Part shown: one piece after another, positions 18,428 through 27,724 of the stretch | How positions within the stretch are numbered: the stretch's first letter is position 1 | Layout: the number at the start of each line of letters is the position of its first letter | NCBI RefSeq assembly: GCF_024345225.1 | Contig: NZ_BROD01000001.1 | Span: 2,924,362 to 2,988,361, forward strand | Direction: 5' to 3' | Source: Clostridium sp. TW13 | GTDB taxonomy: Bacteria > Bacillota > Clostridia > Clostridiales > Clostridiaceae | Length of the DNA: 64,000 nucleotides | Program-made: the position numbers and the translations under genes | Notes under the pieces: generated by a model | Seen by the model: only the letters and a program-made list of their open reading frames with translations | Told to the model about the DNA's origin: nothing | Database searches by the model: none

Positions 18428-18758
18428 CCCGTTTAATTCGATTATATCAGAAATATAATACTAATTGTATATATAATAACTTTTTTGGTTATTTTATAAA
18501 ATCAGCTTATTTTAAAACATTTATATTGACTTTTTGTAAAGTAATAACGTTATTTTTATCAATTTGTTAAGTTACTTATCTGTATTTACAAGATTTGAAA
18601 TCTGCAAATTTAAACAAATCATCAAACCATGTGCTTTGTTCCTCATTAAATAAAACTTTTCTAAATTATTTTCTCGAACACTTGTTCTTTTTGAATTTAT
18701 TGGTTATACTAATAATATTAATAAAAACCTAATTCGAATGCAAAGATTGGTGATGTAT

Positions 18759-20111
18759 ATGGAAACAAGTGAAAAGCTAAGAATTTTAACTGGGGCAGCT
18801 AAATATGATGTATCTTGTTCCTCTTCTGGTTCCAATAGAGCTTCAAAAAAAGGAGATATCGGCTCCACAGCAACAAGTGGTATCTGTCATAGTTTTACTC
18901 CCGATGGAAGATGTATCTCACTACTTAAGATACTGTTAACAAATTGCTGCATATATGATTGCTCTTACTGTATCAATAGAAAATCTAATGATATTGAAAG
19001 AGCTGCCTTTACGCCTGAAGAAGTTGTTAATTTAACTATGAACTTTTATAGACGTAACTATATAGAAGGGTTATTTTTAAGTTCTTCTATTGTTAAAAAT
19101 CCTAATTTTACAATGGAACTTCTTACAACTGTTGTTGAAAAATTAAGAAATGAACATAACTTTAGAGGCTATATTCATCTAAAAGCCATCCCTGGTGCTG
19201 ATGAAGAACTCATAAAAAAGGCTGGTTCACTTGTAGACAGAATGAGTGTAAATATAGAGTTACCCTCATCAAAATCGCTAAAATTATTAGCTCCAGAGAA
19301 AAATAAAGATGATATTTTAAAACCTATGGGTGACATTAAAAATAATATTATGATAAATCAATATGAACGTAAAAAATATAGAAATTCTCCTATATTTGTA
19401 CCTGGTGGTCAAAGTACTCAACTTATTGTTGGTGCTACAAAAGAAAGTGATTTAAACATCCTAAACTTAACAGAAAACTTATATAATAAATTTGCTTTGA
19501 AAAGAGTTTATTATTCTGCTTACATTCCTGTTAATAATGGCAAAAATCTTCCTGAGCTAAAAAATCCCCCTACACTTAGGGAACATAGATTATATCAAGG
19601 AGATTGGCTATTACGAGTTTATGGATTTAAAGCTAAGGAATTATTAAATGAAAATACTCCTAACTTTGATATTAACTTTGATCCTAAGACTACCTATGCT
19701 TTAAATAATATTGATCAATTTCCCGTTGAGATCAATACAGCTCCATACAACACTCTTTTAAGAATTCCTGGCATAGGAATTCGTGGAGCAAGAAAAATAG
19801 TAAGTGCTCGTAGAATTGGTGCATTAGACTTCTTTGACCTAAAAAAATTAGGAATAGTTATTAAGAGAGCACAGTATTTCATCACTTGTAAAGGCAAATA
19901 TTATGGAGCGGTAGCCTTTGATGAAATGAAAATTCGAAGAGCTCTTACTCCTAAAATTGACTTAAATGCAGTAGAAGAACAAGTTGAGCAATTATCATTT
20001 TTTGATAATAATCTTGCTAATATAAATAAATTAATTCTTCCTGAGAGTTCTGCAACTAATAAATTACTTTTACTAAGCGATAAATCCACCTCAATTACAG
20101 GCGAATTATAG
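18759..20111 (+). CDS. Putative DNA modification/repair radical SAM protein (TIGR03916-like)
   Basis: A protein of 450 aa. The radical-SAM cluster motif is C64-x3-C68-x2-C71 (CCIYDCSYCINR). The N-terminus KLRILTGAAKYDVSCSSSG is characteristic of this family. A helix-hairpin-helix DNA-binding segment lies near residues 330-370 (LLRIPGIGIRGARKIVSARR). The family is related to spore photoproduct lyase-type enzymes and always pairs with the gene that follows here. Its DNA substrate is not established. I choose ATG 18759, with GGTGAT just upstream, over ATGs at 18738 and 18753. Confidence 0.9.
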   Translation: METSEKLRILTGAAKYDVSCSSSGSNRASKKGDIGSTATSGICHSFTPDGRCISLLKILLTNCCIYDCSYCINRKSNDIERAAFTPEEVVNLTMNFYRRNYIEGLFLSSSIVKNPNFTMELLTTVVEKLRNEHNFRGYIHLKAIPGADEELIKKAGSLVDRMSVNIELPSSKSLKLLAPEKNKDDILKPMGDIKNNIMINQYERKKYRNSPIFVPGGQSTQLIVGATKESDLNILNLTENLYNKFALKRVYYSAYIPVNNGKNLPELKNPPTLREHRLYQGDWLLRVYGFKAKELLNENTPNFDINFDPKTTYALNNIDQFPVEINTAPYNTLLRIPGIGIRGARKIVSARRIGALDFFDLKKLGIVIKRAQYFITCKGKYYGAVAFDEMKIRRALTPKIDLNAVEEQVEQLSFFDNNLANINKLILPESSATNKLLLLSDKSTSITGEL

Positions 20112-20123
20112 GAGGGTTCTACA

Positions 20124-20861
20124 TTGAAAGAATTTATATATGATAGTACTTTTGAAGGCTTACTTACTGCTATTTTTTATGCCTATGGTTGTAAGGAAGA
20201 TTGTAAAATTACAAGAATTAAAAACTATGCCCCCTCTTTTCTTTATAACCCTATAGACATTACAACTGAATATGATAAATTTGATAGGGTTTATAAGAGC
20301 ATTACAGAAAGACTTAACAATGAAGTTTTAGAAAATGTGTATCTATTATATCTTAGTGATATTCCAGAATGTGATGGTCTTGTACTGAAATATCTTAAGC
20401 TTTGCTATAAACATGGTGTAAACATAAATTTAGCTAAGAATAATGATATTATTATCTTAGTTGATAAATACATCAAAAGAGTTACTGGAGAAGCGCATCT
20501 GTTAACTGGATTTGTAAGATTCAAGGAAGTGGCTCCCTTAAGTTATTATTCTTCTATAGAGCCTGTGTATAATACTTTACCATTAATACTTGACCATTTT
20601 GTACGGAGATTTTCAGATCAAAATTTTATAATTCATGATTTAAAAAGAGAAATTGCAATTATCTATAATAGAGATTCAGCCATTATATCTGACTTCAAGA
20701 AAGAAGATGCAAAACGATTTATTACCTTAAAGGATGGAGAATTTGAAGCTCTTTGGAAAACCTTTTATAAGGCAGTTAATATTAAAGAACGTGAAAATCT
20801 TAGATTACGTAATCGTTCTATGCCTAGAAGATACTGGCATCATATGACCGAACTTAGTTAA
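20124..20861 (+). CDS. Putative DNA repair partner protein (TIGR03915-like)
   Basis: A protein of 245 aa starting at TTG 20124 behind GGAGGG, only 12 bp after the radical SAM gene, so the two are co-transcribed. Family features are YDSTFEGLLTAIFYAY at the N-terminus, HLLTGFVRF in the middle and RSMPRRYWHHMTEL at the C-terminus. Together with its partner it forms the conserved two-gene module predicted to act on DNA. In some other bacteria this domain is fused to a uracil-DNA glycosylase; that point is from memory. Confidence 0.88.
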   Translation: MKEFIYDSTFEGLLTAIFYAYGCKEDCKITRIKNYAPSFLYNPIDITTEYDKFDRVYKSITERLNNEVLENVYLLYLSDIPECDGLVLKYLKLCYKHGVNINLAKNNDIIILVDKYIKRVTGEAHLLTGFVRFKEVAPLSYYSSIEPVYNTLPLILDHFVRRFSDQNFIIHDLKREIAIIYNRDSAIISDFKKEDAKRFITLKDGEFEALWKTFYKAVNIKERENLRLRNRSMPRRYWHHMTELS

Positions 20862-20921
20862 TAAAACTTTACTTTTCAAATTTAAACTCTATCACACTAA
20901 ATTGTGGATATACACATAAAA

Positions 20922-20961
20922 AACAGGTAGTCCCATTTTAATTAAATTTAGACTACCTGTT
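20922..20961. terminator. Terminator between convergent genes
   Basis: A perfect 11-bp stem AACAGGTAGTC/GACTACCTGTT has an 18-nt loop. The T-run is on the minus-strand side, so it best serves the GH52 transcript and may also stop the repair operon. Confidence 0.75.
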
Positions 20962-20999
20962 AATAAGTAATAATATTATGGCTTAAATCAACTAAACCA

Positions 21000-21119
21000 T
21001 TATTTAAATACGCCTCTTTTATTCTCAAAGAAGTCCTTTATCATATCAACATGTTGTTGCACAAATAATGTTGGAATATTTTCTTTGCTAAAGAATTGCA
21101 AATCAAAGGTTTCGTGCAT
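21000..21119 (-). pseudogene. C-terminal fragment of a Nudix hydrolase
   Basis: A 39-codon open frame starts 3 bp after the GH52 stop, with GAGGAA at the GH52 3' end as a possible ribosome-binding site. The peptide (ETFDLQFFSKENIPTLF, then QQHVDMIKDFF) looks like the last 35 residues of Nudix hydrolases, in which an LxFFSxxELP-type segment precedes a C-terminal helix. The Nudix box and everything before it are missing. Most likely it is a relic left when the GH52 gene came to occupy this site. Confidence 0.55.
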
Positions 21120-21122
21120 TTT

Positions 21123-23216
21123 CTATTCCTCTAACCACAAAATACTTGTGACTCCTCTAGGATAATATTTACTACCTATTGCTTCTCCAGAAATGATTTG
21201 ATCGCTCCAGCACCAATAACTTCCTTGAGGATGTAATAACCATTTTACATGTGCCAAGTCTGCTTCCTTCCCTTCTTCACCCCACTCTAATCCAAGTATC
21301 TCTCTAGCTACAAATTCACAAAGATAAATCTTACTAAGCCAAGAATTATTGCTGGTTGAGGATAACTTCCATCCACAATCCTCAAATAAGCACACTCCCT
21401 TTATTAAAATTTTATCCAAATGTGTTTTTAATGCTTTTATATAGTCACCAAATCTGCCATTTTCATCAAGAGCGTCTTTGCAATCTGTAAAGTAAGGGAA
21501 CACTAGTCCCTCTATAGCTGGAATAATTTTTGAAGCATTATTATTTTCAAAAACTGCAGGAATGCATCCTTCTTCAGTTGCATGACTAACAATTGTCTGA
21601 GCACATCTTTCTGCTTGAAGACCGGCTTCCTTAGATAAATTCTGCAAATTATTTTCTCCAAAGATTTTTTCAAGTGCAACATAAGCGGCCCAACACTTGC
21701 CTGCTAAATATAAGTTATTTCTAGCTTGACCTAAGGATATATCTAAACTGTCATAGGTAGTTATCTCTGCCCCACCCTTTACTCTACTTGAATCTAGCTT
21801 CATTATACCAGTTCTTTTTTCTGCTTCTGGATGATCTCGATTCACCATACTTTTAAAGCATTCAGTTAAAATTGATAAATTATCTTCTAGCCATTTTTTA
21901 TCCTTTGTATTTTGTATATATACTGCAGCAGTGCATACCCAATTTACAAGCTGCTCATGGGTCATATGAGAAAAACAGCCGCTGATTCCATACATCTCAT
22001 AGGCAGAATGCCCTTTTCTTGATATTGCATTGCTTACCCCCATATCATGAGAAAAACTTATTCCACCTGGATACTCTTTACTATCTTCTGGAAAGCTTAC
22101 TGTATCAAGATAAGAATAACGTTTTGCAAACATATTAAGTTCATTCTTCACTGTCCAAGGATTCATCTTCATTTCAAAGAATACCTGATCCACAGTTAAA
22201 TCAAATGTGTTCATCATTCTATACTCACCTTCATTTACTACCCAAAAAGCCTTTCCATCAAGATCTAGTAATTCTGTGCTTCCATAATAACTTCTAATGG
22301 AATGAATCATCATAAACTTTTGTTCTTCTGATAGATTTGATTTGTTGAGTAAATCATCACTGTTTATACAATTTTGAACTAATTCATCAAAGTTATCTAA
22401 AGCATAGCTAGATACCTCTTCGATGTTCTTAAAATATCGACTGTAATAATAAGTGGCATCTACCCCTGTTGTAACTATACCTTGCCTGTAAAAACTAATA
22501 GCAAATTTATAAGTTTGTTTTTCACCTGGAAGTACATCCATAATTAATGCACCTACTCCACCTAGCCCAAAGCTCCAATTTTCTAGTACTCTTTCTGTCA
22601 ATATTTTTTCAATACTAAAGCCTATAGCTGAACTTACACCCTTATCTTTTGTAGATATTGAGTTTAATCTACCTTGTCCAATACCCACACTATTAGTAAC
22701 ATCATCTAGTCTTCTCATATTACTATAAGGATCACTACCTTGATAACCAAAGAAAGCTCTTCTACCTTTATTATGCTTTATATTGTCTATTGTAATTTCT
22801 ACAAAAACAGCAGGTATTATAGTTTTTTTTAATTCTTCTATATCAGCTGTCTCTGGGTCTGGAACTGTACAAACTGGTGAATAGATTGTAAAAGTTAAAT
22901 CTCCAGCTTTAAAACTATCACTACCTAATCTGAAATCTCTTTGAACTTTTTTACTATCAAATGGAATTAATATATTATCTTCAGTTGAAGATGCTTTTTC
23001 TAAATCATATCTTTTTGATTCATCCTCTGAACCAACAAAAAATGGTAGTGTCTCGAAATAGCCTCCATCTGAACTTTCAAGTCCAACATAAATATTTTGA
23101 TTAGCAGGGCCACCTAACTCTAAGCCTAAGCCACCACTATTTCCTTTATAACCTAAAGTAAAAGTTGAAAATGCTCCTATAGGTGAATGATGCGCATTAA
23201 AAAAAATATTTTCCAT
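21123..23216 (-). CDS. GH52 beta-xylosidase
   Basis: A protein of 697 aa without signal peptide; the family is about 700 aa. It releases xylose from xylo-oligosaccharides with retention of configuration. The opening FFNAHHSPIGAFSTFTLGY is diagnostic of GH52. The nucleophile should be E329 (VNEGEYRMMN) and the acid/base D489 (TTYDSLD), each six positions before E335 and D495 of the Geobacillus stearothermophilus enzyme. It is divergent from an AraC regulator. GH52 is an uncommon family best known from Geobacillus and a few clostridia, so lateral gain is possible. Confidence 0.95.
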   Translation of the reverse strand: MENIFFNAHHSPIGAFSTFTLGYKGNSGGLGLELGGPANQNIYVGLESSDGGYFETLPFFVGSEDESKRYDLEKASSTEDNILIPFDSKKVQRDFRLGSDSFKAGDLTFTIYSPVCTVPDPETADIEELKKTIIPAVFVEITIDNIKHNKGRRAFFGYQGSDPYSNMRRLDDVTNSVGIGQGRLNSISTKDKGVSSAIGFSIEKILTERVLENWSFGLGGVGALIMDVLPGEKQTYKFAISFYRQGIVTTGVDATYYYSRYFKNIEEVSSYALDNFDELVQNCINSDDLLNKSNLSEEQKFMMIHSIRSYYGSTELLDLDGKAFWVVNEGEYRMMNTFDLTVDQVFFEMKMNPWTVKNELNMFAKRYSYLDTVSFPEDSKEYPGGISFSHDMGVSNAISRKGHSAYEMYGISGCFSHMTHEQLVNWVCTAAVYIQNTKDKKWLEDNLSILTECFKSMVNRDHPEAEKRTGIMKLDSSRVKGGAEITTYDSLDISLGQARNNLYLAGKCWAAYVALEKIFGENNLQNLSKEAGLQAERCAQTIVSHATEEGCIPAVFENNNASKIIPAIEGLVFPYFTDCKDALDENGRFGDYIKALKTHLDKILIKGVCLFEDCGWKLSSTSNNSWLSKIYLCEFVAREILGLEWGEEGKEADLAHVKWLLHPQGSYWCWSDQIISGEAIGSKYYPRGVTSILWLEE

Positions 23217-23268
23217 AGAATCTCCCCCAATAATAAATACGTAATCTGAGAGTAAATAGGTTTACACA

Positions 23269-23303
23269 CTAGCATATAACACTATGTACTTTCAGATGCC
23301 TAA
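23269..23303 (+). repeat. Dispersed intergenic repeat, family B, copy 1
   Basis: CTAGCATATAA, a short spacer, CTATGT, then TTTCAGATGCCTAA. It matches 30569-30603 closely and 45488-45522 (opposite strand) in the right half. It lies in the GH52 promoter region. Confidence 0.6.
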
Positions 23304-23415
23304 TTACTCTTTAGCAAAATTATAAAATAATTATTAATATAATACTCGCCAATATTTTTGGAATGACTAGACAAAAGTTGCTTATTTTTCTTATACTTAA
23401 TTAAGAGGTGATGTC

Positions 23416-24234
23416 ATGGACTTTTTTTATGAAAATCGTATAGATTTATTGGAGGATGGAATGTCCATCTATGAAAATGAAAATTTTAATTTCTTGGCTC
23501 ACTGGCATACTGAAGTTGAACTTGTTTATGTAATCGAGGGCGAGATTTATGTTGGAGTAAATAACAATGGATGTTTGCTTAATGCAGGTGACATGGTTGT
23601 ATGTAGCAGTGGAGATATTCATTATTATGAAAGTGTCAACTTTACTTCAAGAATTCTTGTATTAATTTTCAAACCTGAACTTGTTGGTCTTTCTGCAAAC
23701 TGTTCAGAAACATTACACTTTTCATCTCCCTTTATTTCAAAAGAAGATATAAATACTAAGGGATTATCAGATATTAAAAATATTCTATATTTTATAATGG
23801 AAGAAAAACAGAAGAAAGTTAAATATTTTGATTTACTAATCAAAGCAAAACTTATTGAATTATGTGGATTGTTATTGAGATATCAAGATACATATAATCT
23901 TAAAAGAAAACCAGTATCAAATTTAAAATCCATGCAGAATATTTTAAATTATATTGAAAATACCTATACAAATGATATTTCTTTAGAAGATGTGTCTAAA
24001 CACTTTAATATAAACAAATATAACTTGAGCAGGCAAATAAATGCCGTAACTGGAACCAATTTTAAAACATATATAAATTCCATGAAAGTCATGAAAGCAG
24101 AAGACTTGATTCTAAATACTACAAAACCACTAACAGAAATTGCATTAGAATGCGGCTTTAATAGCATTCGTACCTTTAACAGAGTGTACAAACATCTTAA
24201 AGGCTGTGTTCCATCTAGCGTTAGGAGATTATAG
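23416..24234 (+). CDS. AraC-family regulator with cupin domain
   Basis: A protein of 272 aa. The N-terminal cupin (HWHTEVELVYVIEGEIYVGV; GDMVVCSSGDIHYYES) is followed by a C-terminal AraC helix-turn-helix pair (about 170-270, ITEIALECGF-like: LTEIALECGFNSIRTFNRVY). It is divergent from the GH52 gene and is its likely activator, sensing a xylo-oligosaccharide or xylose; this is inferred from position. Start ATG 23416 follows GAGGTGATGTC. It is followed after 10 bp by a membrane LuxR-type gene. Confidence 0.9.
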   Translation: MDFFYENRIDLLEDGMSIYENENFNFLAHWHTEVELVYVIEGEIYVGVNNNGCLLNAGDMVVCSSGDIHYYESVNFTSRILVLIFKPELVGLSANCSETLHFSSPFISKEDINTKGLSDIKNILYFIMEEKQKKVKYFDLLIKAKLIELCGLLLRYQDTYNLKRKPVSNLKSMQNILNYIENTYTNDISLEDVSKHFNINKYNLSRQINAVTGTNFKTYINSMKVMKAEDLILNTTKPLTEIALECGFNSIRTFNRVYKHLKGCVPSSVRRL

Positions 24235-24244
24235 AGAGGTTATT

Positions 24245-25204
24245 ATGAAACATATACTATTATTATTGTATTTTTTATCTTATACATCAGGAATAGGTGC
24301 AATTACATTAGGAGCATTTTACTATATAAAAAATAAAAGTCTTTCCTTGAAATTTATAGTATTGGCTGATCTATTTTTCACACTGTTTTTATTTTTTGAT
24401 AACTTGAACTTTTATACAGATGTTTTTATTAATGGTTTTCTAACTTGGTTACAAATAATCAAAATCACAGGATTAACAATATCAAGTATTGGCATAATCT
24501 ACTTTTTTACTCTTTCAGCCTATATTGAAATAGGAATTGAATTTACAAAACATAAAAAAGTAATCTATTTTACATCTGCAATAACTTTTTTTACTTTATG
24601 CTCTGGTACTGCCTATACTTTATACAATTTAAACTTAATTTCAAGAACAGCAACTATACATTCATGCTTTTTTCTTCCAAATATATTTACATCAATTTGG
24701 ATTATCTATAATATCATATTGATTATAGCTAACTGGAGTAAAATTAATAAAATAATTAAACAATTTGTTATTAAAATTGTAATATTAGCTGGTATCATTA
24801 CTCCATTATCTTTAATTACAAACTTAATTGGATATTGGCATTTTACTACTATTCCAATTGCGTACTCACCTATAGAATATTTCTCATTTAATCTTGTAGC
24901 TCTTATTTTAGCTAGAAGACATTTGAAAAAAACAAATTCTATAGAAATAGAATCTAACATTACTTCTACTTCAAGTAAATATTTTGAAGAACTTTGTAAT
25001 TCCTATCATCTCACTCAAAGAGAAGTAGAAATAGTAAGACTAATAAGAGATGGTCTTAGTAACCAAGAAATAGCAGAAAATTTATATATATCTGCTAATA
25101 CAGCTAGAAATCATATTTATAATATTTATAGAAAAGTAGGTACTAAAAATAGATATGAATTAATAAACTTATTCTCTAACCAAAATAATAATATAAATAA
25201 CTAG
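24245..25204 (+). CDS. Membrane-anchored LuxR-type transcription factor
   Basis: A protein of 319 aa. Seven or so hydrophobic helices fill residues 1-230. A LuxR/GerE helix-turn-helix lies at about 250-310 (LTQREVEIVRLIRDGLSNQE, IAENLYISANTARNHIYN). Such fusions tie a membrane sensor to a DNA-binding domain without phosphorylation. I take ATG 24245 behind GAGAGG rather than an earlier in-frame start lying inside the AraC gene. The two form an operon. Ligand and targets are unknown; the position suggests a link to xyloside metabolism or to the envelope. Confidence 0.82.
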   Translation: MKHILLLLYFLSYTSGIGAITLGAFYYIKNKSLSLKFIVLADLFFTLFLFFDNLNFYTDVFINGFLTWLQIIKITGLTISSIGIIYFFTLSAYIEIGIEFTKHKKVIYFTSAITFFTLCSGTAYTLYNLNLISRTATIHSCFFLPNIFTSIWIIYNIILIIANWSKINKIIKQFVIKIVILAGIITPLSLITNLIGYWHFTTIPIAYSPIEYFSFNLVALILARRHLKKTNSIEIESNITSTSSKYFEELCNSYHLTQREVEIVRLIRDGLSNQEIAENLYISANTARNHIYNIYRKVGTKNRYELINLFSNQNNNINN

Positions 25205-25237
25205 CATTCTAAAACTAGTGTTTTTAATGGTTCACAA

Positions 25238-25270
25238 AGATATAGTATGAAAGTACTATGTCTTTTTTTA
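25238..25270 (+). terminator. Terminator of AraC-LuxR operon
   Basis: AGATATAGTA and TACTATGTCT pair (one G-U) around a 6-nt loop, followed by TTTTTTT. Confidence 0.88.
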
Positions 25271-25412
25271 TACTGCTATGAGTAAAAATAGTAGGGTTGT
25301 ACCATTTTTCTATACAATGCATTTGTGTATACTCAAGAAAATAAATTTAATATATAAACCTCTTCTAATTGTTAAGCAACAGAAGAAATTTATTGAAAAA
25401 GGAGTAACTAAT

Positions 25413-26486
25413 TTGAGAAAACATTATATTGATAATATACGAACTTTAGGAATTTTATTATTATTTCCTTTTCATACTTGTCGTATATTTAATTCATTCG
25501 AAACATTTTATGTAGTTGGAAAACCAAATAGCATTTGCGATACTTTTATATTGCTTACTTGTGAATGGTTTATGCCACTATTATTTACAATTGCAGGCAT
25601 TAGTGCCTCAATAGCATTATCCAAACGTTCAACAAAACAATTTATTAAGGAACGTTTCTTCAAACTCCTTATTCCATTCATATTTGGAGTTATCTTAACT
25701 GTTCCTATTCAAACATTTTTTGCTGAAAAACAACATAACGGTTATGCAGGAAGCTATCTTGAACAATATACTTTATTCTTTACAAAAATAACTGATTTAA
25801 GTGGCTATAAAGGTGGGCTTACTCCTGCACATTTATGGTTTCTATTGTTTTTATTTATTATTTCATTAATGGCATTACCATTAATATTGGGCTGCAACAA
25901 ATTCAACATAAATATTAGTGACAAACAATTTAGTTTATACACAATACTACCACTATTCATATTCAACTTTATATTAAGTGTCTTTGAAATTGGAGGACAA
26001 AGTTTTGGTAAATATCTATCATTTTATCTATTAGGATATTTTATATTAAGTACTAATAATGCTATAAAACTCTTGGAAAATAAGCGGCTGCTTCTAACTA
26101 CTTTAGGAGTCTTATTTTCTGTTATTCGTATTGGTATATTCAATATAATATACTATCAGAATGCTTCATTTACAGTTACTTTTTTATCTTCAGCCTTCAA
26201 TCATCTAACAACTTGGGTTATTATATTAGCTATTTTGGGCTTAGGTAAACACTATTTAGATTTTACTAATAATATTCTAAACTACTTTGCTAAAGCTTCA
26301 TTTCCTATTTACTTTTTCCATCAAACTTTATTAGTAGCAATTGGCTACTATATTCTAAATGTTGTTAATAATAGCTTAATGCAGTTTAGCATTATTATGC
26401 TTTTAACCTTTATAGCAAGCGTTATAACTTATGAAATTATGCGTCAATTCCATATCACAAGATTTATGTTTGGGATAAAAAAGTAA
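25413..26486 (+). CDS. Acyltransferase-3 family membrane protein
   Basis: A protein of 357 aa with about ten transmembrane helices, family PF01757 (OafA/MdoC-like O-acyltransferases). The conserved start motif is YIDNIRTLGILLLFPFHTCR with the catalytic-type His, and FMPLLFTIAGISA follows. These enzymes usually acylate cell-surface sugars with acetyl or succinyl groups. I start at TTG 25413, 7 bp after GGAG, where the family motif begins; a longer frame upstream has no ribosome-binding site or homology. It is monocistronic between two terminators. Confidence 0.85.
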   Translation: MRKHYIDNIRTLGILLLFPFHTCRIFNSFETFYVVGKPNSICDTFILLTCEWFMPLLFTIAGISASIALSKRSTKQFIKERFFKLLIPFIFGVILTVPIQTFFAEKQHNGYAGSYLEQYTLFFTKITDLSGYKGGLTPAHLWFLLFLFIISLMALPLILGCNKFNINISDKQFSLYTILPLFIFNFILSVFEIGGQSFGKYLSFYLLGYFILSTNNAIKLLENKRLLLTTLGVLFSVIRIGIFNIIYYQNASFTVTFLSSAFNHLTTWVIILAILGLGKHYLDFTNNILNYFAKASFPIYFFHQTLLVAIGYYILNVVNNSLMQFSIIMLLTFIASVITYEIMRQFHITRFMFGIKK

Positions 26487-26510
26487 ACAATAATATAGAG
26501 TAAAACAAAA

Positions 26511-26560
26511 GTCTACATTATACAAGTTTCAATATAACTTATATAATGTAGACGTTTTTG
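26511..26560 (+). terminator. Terminator of acyltransferase gene
   Basis: A long stem starting GTCTACATTATA and ending TATAATGTAGAC, extended by AAGTT/AACTT, followed by TTTTT. Confidence 0.9.
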
Positions 26561-26591
26561 TTACCCGAAAACACGGTGATTGAAAATTCAT

Positions 26592-27683
26592 TTACTTTTT
26601 GACTTCTAATTTAAGTTCATCTAACATCTCATCTATTTGCTTTCTAGAATATGCATTGTTTTCTTTTAACATACATTCTTGAATTTCATGTACTGCTTCA
26701 TTAAATCTACTTAACTCTTCCTTTGAACCATTTATTTTATACATCTCAAAATACACCTTTGACATATAAACCCTCATAGTAATATATCTATTAGGAAAGT
26801 ATTTCTTATAATATATATTATACATAGTATTTAAATATTTCATTGCATCATTTAAATAATTAATAGCCTGCATTTTATATTCTTCATTATGATTAATTTC
26901 ATTTAACTTTCTCAAAACTGAAGTTCTAATAATATTTAAGACTGCTTCTTCATAAGGATGTTTGCCTCTAGTAATTTGAATATATGCATTCTTAAGTTCT
27001 TCTAATGATTTTTTTAAATATTCTTCACTATTAGAATGCTTAGCTAATACTTGATAACAATTGGCAAGTCCCAAATAAATTGATGAAATGTTTGTTTCTT
27101 TTGTATTCCTCTCGTTGTCTAATGATATGTCTAAAACCTTTATAGCATCTTTTATAACCTCTTGGTCATCTTCCAGAAAGCCTAAATTGTAATATATAAA
27201 ACCTATTGACGACATAATATAATCTGTATTTTTATTTTCTTTGAAATAGAAATCAAGTAGCTCTTCATATAGCTTTGCACTTTCCCTTAAATATTCTGTA
27301 TTTCCAGTGGTAAAAGCTTTATGCCAAAGGCAGGTAGCTTTATAATAAATGCATGTATAGTAAATTGAATTTATTTTATCTTTTTTAACTTTGGATAAAT
27401 CCTTGGTCATTACTTCTTCTATCTTTTCTAACGCCTTTTCAAACTTTTCTAATTGCAACAAGTGCTTGATATCTTCAAGTTTATCCTCTGGTTTCCTAAA
27501 GATACATTTAGCAAATAACCAATATATAAATAAAGCAAATAAAAAAATAACTACAAACTCCTTGTTTTTTCTCCACAAGGCAGCAACAAACACTAAAATT
27601 GCAACTGAAATAAGAAATCTTGTAATACGTTTATTAGTCCCAATGATTAACTCCGCTAGTTTGGCTAAAATTATTCTTCCCAA
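26592..27683 (-). CDS. TPR-like protein with two N-terminal membrane helices
   Basis: A protein of 363 aa. Two hydrophobic helices at about 22-60 are followed by helical repeats from about 70 to 350 that look like tetratricopeptide repeats (KAFTTGNTEYLRESAKLYEE; YYNLGFLEDDQEVIKDAIKV). The helical part should be cytosolic if the first helix enters from inside. The start is TTG 27683 with GGGGGA seven bases upstream. It is last in the NudC-TPR-TPR operon, 41 bp after the previous gene. Function unknown; TPRs suggest a scaffold. Confidence 0.72.
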   Translation of the reverse strand: MGRIILAKLAELIIGTNKRITRFLISVAILVFVAALWRKNKEFVVIFLFALFIYWLFAKCIFRKPEDKLEDIKHLLQLEKFEKALEKIEEVMTKDLSKVKKDKINSIYYTCIYYKATCLWHKAFTTGNTEYLRESAKLYEELLDFYFKENKNTDYIMSSIGFIYYNLGFLEDDQEVIKDAIKVLDISLDNERNTKETNISSIYLGLANCYQVLAKHSNSEEYLKKSLEELKNAYIQITRGKHPYEEAVLNIIRTSVLRKLNEINHNEEYKMQAINYLNDAMKYLNTMYNIYYKKYFPNRYITMRVYMSKVYFEMYKINGSKEELSRFNEAVHEIQECMLKENNAYSRKQIDEMLDELKLEVKK

Positions 27684-27724
27684 TGATTCATCCCCCTGTA
27701 AATTACAGATAAGCTAGTACAACC

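Noticed and set aside
18543-18554. AATAACGTTATT palindrome as a LacI-type or cre operator
   Set aside because: Too short and far from both start codons; palindromes of this size are expected in AT-rich DNA.
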